Source: Armatimonadota bacterium
GTDB lineage: Bacteria > Armatimonadota > JAAZEB01
Reading direction: 5' to 3'
DNA length: 51,412 nt
Assembly (NCBI GenBank): GCA_012512505.1
Contig: JAAZEB010000198.1
Span: 1-51,412, forward strand
Numbering within the stretch: position 1 is the first letter of the stretch; each line of letters opens with the position of its first letter. Below the pieces are notes generated by a model. The model was not told the origin of the DNA, made no database searches, and was given only the letters and a program-made list of their open reading frames with translations. The translations under genes and the position numbers were made by a program. Shown here piece after piece: positions 45,932-51,412 of the stretch.

Positions 45932-47605
45932 TTACTGCAAGGCGATGATCGCCTCGGCCATGCGGCGGCGGGCATCAAGCAGCGCCGCGTCGTCGCGGGT
46001 GTACTCCGAGTGGCTCTTCAGCAGCGTCTCGCGGATCTCATTCAGGAGCGCGCGGGCGCTGGCCGCGGCCGGGTTGGCCTCGCCGGCGCGGCGGATCCCC
46101 TCTTCCAGGAGGACGAAGTACTCGTAGTCCTCCGACCCCTTGCGCACCATCTCCCAGCGAATGGAGCTACAGATGCCGTCGTGGCCGGGGTAGACGACGC
46201 ACGGGTCACCGGGTGGCAGGCGCAGCTTGCCGACGGGGAGACGCTCGCTGCTGCCGGTAGCGTTGTTCCAGGGATCGACGCTGCCGGGCACCCCGCTCCA
46301 GCCAGCCCAGTGAGCGTAGCCCCAGTGCAGGTAGCCGGTGGCGGCATAGCGCCAGTTGAGCCAGTGCAGGATGCGCGTCTTCAGCGAGGAGTAGTCCAGG
46401 AAGCGGTTGGGATAGGGGCCTTGCGGCGCCAAGCAGGTGTAGAACCACAGCTCCTCATGCGGCGGCCGCGGCTCGTCGCTCACTTCCTGCACCTGAGGCA
46501 CGCGGATCTCGACGCACCCTTCCACGCCATGGCTCATCACGGCGTCGATGCGGGGCACATCGGGCAGCACCTCGCGCACGAAGGCGGCCAACTCGCGGTA
46601 GGAGGGCTCGTTGGCGGGAATCGGCTCATCCGCCTGGTGGAGGATGAAGCGGTCCCACCACCCCTGCTGCTGCAAGTGAGCCTTCAGCTTCCGTAGGAAG
46701 TCGGTCAACAGCGCGCGCCGGTCGGGGTCACTGATCGGGGCGCGGCCCAGGCGCTCCGGGGTGCCATCTTCAGCGTAGATCGTCAACCCGGAGAAGACGA
46801 ACTCGCTCTCCCAGTCGCCGACGCGCCCGCCCAGGTGGCTCCCCTCGATGCGCTCGGCCACGCCGTAGCGGTCGAACAGGGTGATCCAGCGGTCGAGGTT
46901 GCTGTAGTCGTAGGTATAGCTCATTCCCTGGCGGGAGATGCGCACCAAGTCAAACAGCGGGGTGAGGATCACGTTTTGGCGATGCTCGCCCATGTCGCGC
47001 GCGGCCGACTCGACCAGCTCCCACCACCGCTCGGAGAAGCGCTCCACGCCGTACCAGCGCTCCAAGCAGCCGGTGGAGAACCAGTTGGTGAGCCACAGGC
47101 TCGGCTTGCGCGGCAGGGCAAAGGGAAGCACCCGCACCCGGATCGGCACCTCGGCCGTCTCGCCATCGGCGCGGATCGTCACCATGCCGTGGTACTCGCC
47201 CGCGGGGGCCTCCTCGGGTACGGCCACCGTCACCCACAGTGGCTGAGTCAGGTTCGGCTGCAGCTTCACCACCGGCCACTCGATGAACGGGTCGGGGAAG
47301 AAGCCGGGCGCGCGCCGAATGATGTGCGCCCCGTTGCCGTTGTCGGCGGTGTTCTCGTGCAGCGGCACGTAGCCGACGAAGGCGCCGCGCAGAGCGCTCT
47401 CCGGCAGCAGCGCGCCCCCAGGGCCGACCAACGCCGAGAACGAAAACGACAACTCGCCGACCGGAACCGACGACTGGATGCAGATCTGGGCATCCTCCCG
47501 CTCGTTACGCGCCGCGGCCAGGTCGATCGTCCGCGTGGCGAAGCGCGTGGGCCCATCATCCTGAAAGACCTTCTTCAGGCTGTCCTCAACCCAATACGTC
47601 AGCAT
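45932..47605 (-). CDS. DUF4091-type glycoside-hydrolase-like protein
   Basis: 557 aa, no signal peptide. An N-terminal beta domain (1-165) with ARNEREDAQICIQSSVPVGE and WVTVAVPEEAPAGEYHGMVT matches the Ig-like start of DUF4091 proteins. The central barrel (about 170-420) has RQNVILTPLFDLVRI, DRFILHQADEPIPANEPSYR (probable acid residues Asp-Glu) and LWFYTCLAPQGPYPNRFLDY. The C-terminus has YLHWGYAHWAGW, VYPGHDGICSSIRWEMVRKG and SEDYEYFVLLEE, the usual DUF4091 ending. Polysaccharide hydrolysis is presumed for the family but substrate is unknown. ATG 47605 follows GGGGAGGG. Downstream of, and co-oriented with, the HEAT/DUF1080 gene. Confidence 0.85.
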   Translation of the reverse strand: MLTYWVEDSLKKVFQDDGPTRFATRTIDLAAARNEREDAQICIQSSVPVGELSFSFSALVGPGGALLPESALRGAFVGYVPLHENTADNGNGAHIIRRAPGFFPDPFIEWPVVKLQPNLTQPLWVTVAVPEEAPAGEYHGMVTIRADGETAEVPIRVRVLPFALPRKPSLWLTNWFSTGCLERWYGVERFSERWWELVESAARDMGEHRQNVILTPLFDLVRISRQGMSYTYDYSNLDRWITLFDRYGVAERIEGSHLGGRVGDWESEFVFSGLTIYAEDGTPERLGRAPISDPDRRALLTDFLRKLKAHLQQQGWWDRFILHQADEPIPANEPSYRELAAFVREVLPDVPRIDAVMSHGVEGCVEIRVPQVQEVSDEPRPPHEELWFYTCLAPQGPYPNRFLDYSSLKTRILHWLNWRYAATGYLHWGYAHWAGWSGVPGSVDPWNNATGSSERLPVGKLRLPPGDPCVVYPGHDGICSSIRWEMVRKGSEDYEYFVLLEEGIRRAGEANPAAASARALLNEIRETLLKSHSEYTRDDAALLDARRRMAEAIIALQ

Positions 47606-47699
47606 CGAAACCCTCCCCGCTCCTCGTCCGCGAAGGTATCCGGCAGTGCGCCCCGCGGCGCCAGACGAGGTGCCGTGTCTGCTCGTTGACCGACTCCAA

Positions 47700-47815
47700 A
47701 TCGGCGTTGGAGACGCCCCTACGGCGGCCGGCAAGACGCCGGCGATCCGGCCCATCGGCGTTGGAGACGCCACCTACGGCGGCCGGCAAGACGCCGGCGA
47801 TCCGGCCCATCGGCG
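47700..47815. repeat. Family B tandem copies (copy 3)
   Basis: Two head-to-tail units of about 54 bases (from 47702 and 47756), each CGGCGTTGGAGACGCC ... CTACGGCGGCCGGCAAGACG ... GCGATCCGGCCCAT, in the opposite orientation to the 11 and 51 kb copies. Fills most of the 237-base gap between the DUF4091 and HEAT genes. Confidence 0.85.
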
Positions 47816-47842
47816 TCTCTGCCGCCGATACCGGCTATGGCA

Positions 47843-50800
47843 TCACCGCTTGCTGAGGTCTTTGATGCGGATGTTGCGGAACTCCACCCGCGTGCCATGA
47901 CCCAGGAAGCCGATGTAGCCCTTGGGGCTCTTCAGGCCGGGATGCGGCTGGTGGTCCATCGTCTCAGGGGTGCTCACCTCGTCCAGGTCCGCATCTACGA
48001 TGGTGACGCCGTTCAAGATCACGGTCACCCGCCGCCCATTGGCAATGATCTCCTGCTCGTTCCACTCGCCCACCGGCCGCTGATGCCCGCGCTTGGCAGG
48101 CACCACGCCATAGATCGAGCCGTGGTACTGGTAGGGCTGCAGGTCCTTGTAGACCTCGGCGGAGTCGTCCAGCACCTGGATCTCCATGCCCTGGCCGTAG
48201 GCCGCGTTCCCCCCGTCAAAGCGGATGCCGATCCCGTTGTTGGCTCCGGGCACCAGCTTCACCTCGAACTTGAGGTGGAAGTCGGCATACTGCTCCTCGG
48301 TGTGCAGCACGCCGCCCTTCTCCGGGATGCAGACGATGGCACCGGTCTCCACCACGTAGCCGTCGACCGATCCGGTCCAGCCGGTGAGGTCCTTGCCGTT
48401 GAACAGCGGCACGAAACCCTCCGCGTCCGGCTGGGGGGCCGGCTGCGGCGCCGGGGCCGTGCCGGGGGCATACAGCTTCAGCTCCACCACGTGGACGGCC
48501 CGGTTGGCGCTGTTCTTGAGCACATTCAGACGCACGTAGCGCGCCTCCACCGGCTCAAAGGTGTGCACCACGCCCCGCGGAGTGGCGGGCGTGGTGTTGT
48601 CGCGGGCATCCACCACCGTCTGCCACGTCTGCAGGTCGGTGGAGACATCGAGGGTGTACTGATAGTAGCGGGCGCCATCCCAGTAGAAGTAGACGTGCGC
48701 GGTGTCGATCCGCTCCGGCTTGCCCAGGTCGACGCGCAGCCAGGCGGGGGTGTTGTTCCCGAACCAGGCCGAGCCATCGCGGTTGCGCCAGTTGCCATCC
48801 ACGGCTCGCTCCGGGCGGTGATCGCCCTCGGTGTCCACGGAGGCGACCACCGGCTTGCCCTGGGCCAGGTTCGGGTCATCGGCGGCCGGCAGCGAGGCCA
48901 GGTAGGCGTAGGCTTGGGTGCGCACCTCGCCATCGCGGGCGACCACCGCCACCCGGCGCACCACTTCTACCACGTCGTCACCCTGCAGCGCTTCCTCCTG
49001 GTCGTTGCGGGGCAGGATGATCTTCATCGCCGCCGCGGCGGCCTCGGCGGCCAACGCCGGGTCGTCCAGACAGGGGGCGACCAGCTTCAGGGCGCCCCGG
49101 TCGCGCACGCCGGCCAGCCCGCCCACGGCGAGCTTCTTCTCCTCGGCGCTCGGGGCCAGGGCAAGGGCATTCTGGTAGAGATGCACCGTCTCGGCAACCG
49201 GCCGGTCGGCCGGGAGGGCGATGAGGCGCAGGTAGCCGCGCAGGGCCACGGCACGGTGGGCCACGCTGTCGGCGTTCTTCGCCAGGGCGAGCAGCTCGCC
49301 GGTGGCGGCCGCGTCCGGCCAGGCGGCCAGCGCCTGGATCGCGGCGTCACGGGTGTTGGCGTCGGCGCTCTTCGTCTCGGCAATCAGCGCCTCTAGCGCA
49401 GGCTTTCCGCCCACCTGCGGCAGCACCGCCAACAGGCGAGCCCGGCCAGCGCCGGTCGCCTTCCCCAGGGCGGCCACTACGGCAGCGGCCCGCGCGTCGG
49501 CTTCCGGGAGCCGACGGCACGCGGCCACCACCGCCGCCTCGGCCGCGGCGGCCTCGGCGCCCTCCGGGGCTTTCACCAACAGCTCCACCACCCGCGGCAG
49601 CGACTGCGCCTCGGTCAGCACGCCGAGCGCCTGCAGCGCGGCGATGCGCACGCTGCTCTCGGCGTCGGCGGTGCAGACGAACACCGCTTCAAGGTGCGCC
49701 CGGGCGTGCCGGCTGGCCAGCACTTGCAGCAGCGCCACGCGCGCCGCCGGCGTTGCCTTGGGAAGCGCGGCGGCGATGGCGGCCAGTGGCGCGTCGCCAG
49801 CCTGACGCAGCAGGGCGTTTTGGATCGCGGCGGCTTCCTCGGCGGGCGCGGTGTTGAGCGCCGTGAGGAGGGCGGCGACGGCACGTTCACCGCCGAAGCG
49901 GGCGGCGCTCTCCACGGCGGCCAGGCGCACGCTTTGATCGGCATCCTGCAGCGCGTCGAGGATGGCCGGCAGCGCGCTGGCGTCGCCCCGGTCGGCCAGG
50001 GCGCTGAGGAGGTCGGCACGCAGCGCGGGAGACGCGCTCTTCAGGCGGGCAAGCAGGCCGGGCAGCACTACTTCCGCGGGCAGCGGCTGCATCTGCTTCA
50101 GGGCGGTGCGGCGCACGGCGCGCTCCTCGCTGTCGAGGGCAGCCATCAGGTCCGGCAAGGCGTCCTTGCCCAGCGTCGCGGCCAGCAGCGAGAGCGCGCC
50201 GCAGACTACCGAGTGCTCGCCGGCGGGGGTGCGCTCGGTGATGAGGGTGCGGCAGAGGCGAGCGCACTCCTGCTTGCGGCCGGTCTCCGCCAGTCGTTGG
50301 GCAAAGATGAGGGTGAAAGCGGTGGCCTGGGCGCGGTCGTAGCCGGTCTGCTGAGCGGCAGCCCGCAGCAGCGTCTGGGCAGCGGCCGGGTCACCGATGT
50401 TCGCCAGCGCGTAGAGGGCCGCGCGGCGGGTGTCAGCATCCTCGCTGGCGGCGAAGGGGAGGATCTGCTTGACGGCGGCGCCGGCGCGGAGGTCACCGAG
50501 GGCTCTCAGGATTGTGACCCGGCCAGGGCCGGAAAGATCCGCCAGGGCGCGGCGCAGCGCCGGCACCACGCCGCGGCCGCCGAACGCCACCAGCGCCTGG
50601 GCCGCCGGCTCGCACAGGTCGGGGTCGCGTAGCAGCTTCGCAAGCGGCGCCACTGCTTCTCCCTTGCCGGTGAGCTGCAAGAGGTTCACCAGGAACGTCT
50701 TCACCTGCGGGTGGGTGGCCGTCTCCAGGGCACGCAGCAAGACACGGGCCACCATCGCCCGCTCGCGCTCCGCCCCGGGCCGGCTGACGACGGCGGCCAC

Positions 50801-51049
50801 GTTCTGGAGGGCAGCGCGCGCCTTGGCATCCTCCGCCGAGGGGGGCGCCGTTACCATGCCGGCGACCTGCGCCAGCGCCTCGGGGCCTTGCTTCACCAGC
50901 GCCTCCGCCGCCAGTCGCCCCTCTTCCACCGTGGCGCCCGGCATCTTCGCCAGAAGCTCCGCCACCGACGGCGGCTCTGCCGCAAACCCGAGCGCGTTCA
51001 GCAGCAATAGCAGGCCTACCGCCTGCGCAATGATGGCATTTGTTCGCAT
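47843..51049 (-). CDS. Secreted HEAT-repeat / discoidin / DUF1080 protein
   Basis: 1068 aa. Signal peptide (MRTNAIIAQAVGLLLLLNAL, cleavage after GFAA). Residues 30-700 are HEAT/PBS-lyase-type helical repeats (e.g. PLAKLLRDPDLCEPAAQALV, AASEDADTRRAALYALANIG). About 735-860 is an F5/8 type C (discoidin) module: ERAVDGNWRNRDGSAWFGNN, WLRVDLGKPERIDTAHVYFY, ARYVRLNVLKN. About 880-1068 is DUF1080 (3-keto-disaccharide hydrolase/LamG-like): FVPLFNGKDLTGWTG, NNGIGIRFDGG, EWNEQEIIANGRRVTVILNG, ending GYIGFLGHGTRVEFRNIRIK. Carbohydrate hydrolysis outside the cytoplasm is likely; the HEAT region probably forms a binding scaffold. ATG 51049 has GAGG seven bases upstream. Confidence 0.88.
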   Translation of the reverse strand: MRTNAIIAQAVGLLLLLNALGFAAEPPSVAELLAKMPGATVEEGRLAAEALVKQGPEALAQVAGMVTAPPSAEDAKARAALQNVAAVVSRPGAERERAMVARVLLRALETATHPQVKTFLVNLLQLTGKGEAVAPLAKLLRDPDLCEPAAQALVAFGGRGVVPALRRALADLSGPGRVTILRALGDLRAGAAVKQILPFAASEDADTRRAALYALANIGDPAAAQTLLRAAAQQTGYDRAQATAFTLIFAQRLAETGRKQECARLCRTLITERTPAGEHSVVCGALSLLAATLGKDALPDLMAALDSEERAVRRTALKQMQPLPAEVVLPGLLARLKSASPALRADLLSALADRGDASALPAILDALQDADQSVRLAAVESAARFGGERAVAALLTALNTAPAEEAAAIQNALLRQAGDAPLAAIAAALPKATPAARVALLQVLASRHARAHLEAVFVCTADAESSVRIAALQALGVLTEAQSLPRVVELLVKAPEGAEAAAAEAAVVAACRRLPEADARAAAVVAALGKATGAGRARLLAVLPQVGGKPALEALIAETKSADANTRDAAIQALAAWPDAAATGELLALAKNADSVAHRAVALRGYLRLIALPADRPVAETVHLYQNALALAPSAEEKKLAVGGLAGVRDRGALKLVAPCLDDPALAAEAAAAAMKIILPRNDQEEALQGDDVVEVVRRVAVVARDGEVRTQAYAYLASLPAADDPNLAQGKPVVASVDTEGDHRPERAVDGNWRNRDGSAWFGNNTPAWLRVDLGKPERIDTAHVYFYWDGARYYQYTLDVSTDLQTWQTVVDARDNTTPATPRGVVHTFEPVEARYVRLNVLKNSANRAVHVVELKLYAPGTAPAPQPAPQPDAEGFVPLFNGKDLTGWTGSVDGYVVETGAIVCIPEKGGVLHTEEQYADFHLKFEVKLVPGANNGIGIRFDGGNAAYGQGMEIQVLDDSAEVYKDLQPYQYHGSIYGVVPAKRGHQRPVGEWNEQEIIANGRRVTVILNGVTIVDADLDEVSTPETMDHQPHPGLKSPKGYIGFLGHGTRVEFRNIRIKDLSKR

Positions 51050-51267
51050 CGCACGTCCTCTGTAGCCGACGATCACCCGACCGTGGGGCCGGCACGCCAG
51101 GTCGGCAGCGGAACAACCCACCGCCGCGGCATCGGAAAGCCGCAACTAAGATGCACCCGCGTGGCCTCGGGAAGCCGCTCCGGCGCCGGCCTCCCACCCC
51201 CCCTCTATTCTCGGAACCAGCAAGCGATTCCCTCCCCACCCGCCACCAAGAGCAGCAGACACCCCCG

Positions 51268-51345
51268 CCGTAGGAGGCAACTCCTGACGCCGATGGGTCG
51301 GATCGCCGGCGTCTCGCCGGCCCGCCGCAGGCGTCCCCCACGCTC
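51268..51345. repeat. Family B repeat (copy 4)
   Basis: CCGCCGTAGGAGGCAACTCC, GACGCCGATGGGTCGGATCG and CCGGCGTCTCGCCGGCC in the same order as the other copies. The 363 bases from 51050 to the window end hold no other recognisable gene or site. Confidence 0.75.
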
Positions 51346-51412
51346 GGCGGGCACCCAAAACGGGTGGCAAGAGACCATTTCCAGGGTAGAGCAGCGGAGT
51401 GCCACGGCGACG

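Overview
The window is about 51 kb of GC-rich bacterial chromosome with dense, alternating-strand gene blocks. Several markers point to a diderm: an exosortase with an EpsI partner, an SLBB polysaccharide-export protein, a LolA/LolB-like sorting protein and lipoproteins. A transcriptional T-box ahead of leuA, a DUF6785-type membrane protein, a DUF4091 glycosidase-like protein and a HEAT + discoidin + DUF1080 secreted protein together recall Armatimonadota (Planctomycetota or Chloroflexota are alternatives). The phylum is an inference from gene content; no marker was compared with a database.

Layout. 0.1-10 kb: a fused PlsY/acyl-ACP-reductase-like protein, divergent tyrS, a hemerythrin-like gene behind a Crp/Fnr-type operator, an ilvD-rqcH pair, and a large secreted glycosidase-like protein. 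10-17 kb: a PIN toxin-antitoxin pair, leuS, and an accessory patch: a lower-GC PD-(D/E)XK-like gene overlapping leuS, an intact hicBA pair, decayed nucleotidyltransferase and PIN remnants, and a methyltransferase. 17-23 kb: leuA with a complete Leu-type T-box leader, a VOC protein, panE and an OPT-like membrane protein. 23-29 kb: initiator tRNA, an SLBB protein, an acidic protein of unknown role, a LolA-like protein, and a four-gene exosortase operon. 29-37 kb: aldo/keto reductase, a glycosidase-like/ceramidase-like pair, a lone receiver domain, D-amino-acid aminotransferase and a sialidase-like protein. 37-45.8 kb: a two-gene operon with a divergent phosphoglucose-isomerase-like protein, aconitase with small downstream genes, mtaB-HIT, and an excisionase-like HTH gene. 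45.9-51 kb: two carbohydrate-related proteins.

Gene interplay. Branched-chain amino-acid synthesis (ilvD, leuA), leucine charging (leuS) and a tRNA-Leu-sensing leader lie within about 14 kb. The secreted and sugar-active proteins suggest a scavenger of complex glycans. The exosortase block plus the SLBB protein suggests envelope or exopolysaccharide export.

Intergenic space is unusually repeat-rich. Family A is nested C-run/G-run palindromes in four clusters. Family B is an element of about 55-60 bp with a GGATCGCCGGCGTC core at four sites. Family C is the CATCCTGAGCGAAGCGA-type hairpin. Strong sigma70 promoters (TTGACA-N17-TATAAT or close) can be read for many units, and two genes appear leaderless or nearly so. 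The most unusual items are the PlsY-reductase fusion, the phosphoglucose-isomerase homologue that has lost its signature residues, and the toxin-antitoxin/nuclease patch attached to leuS.
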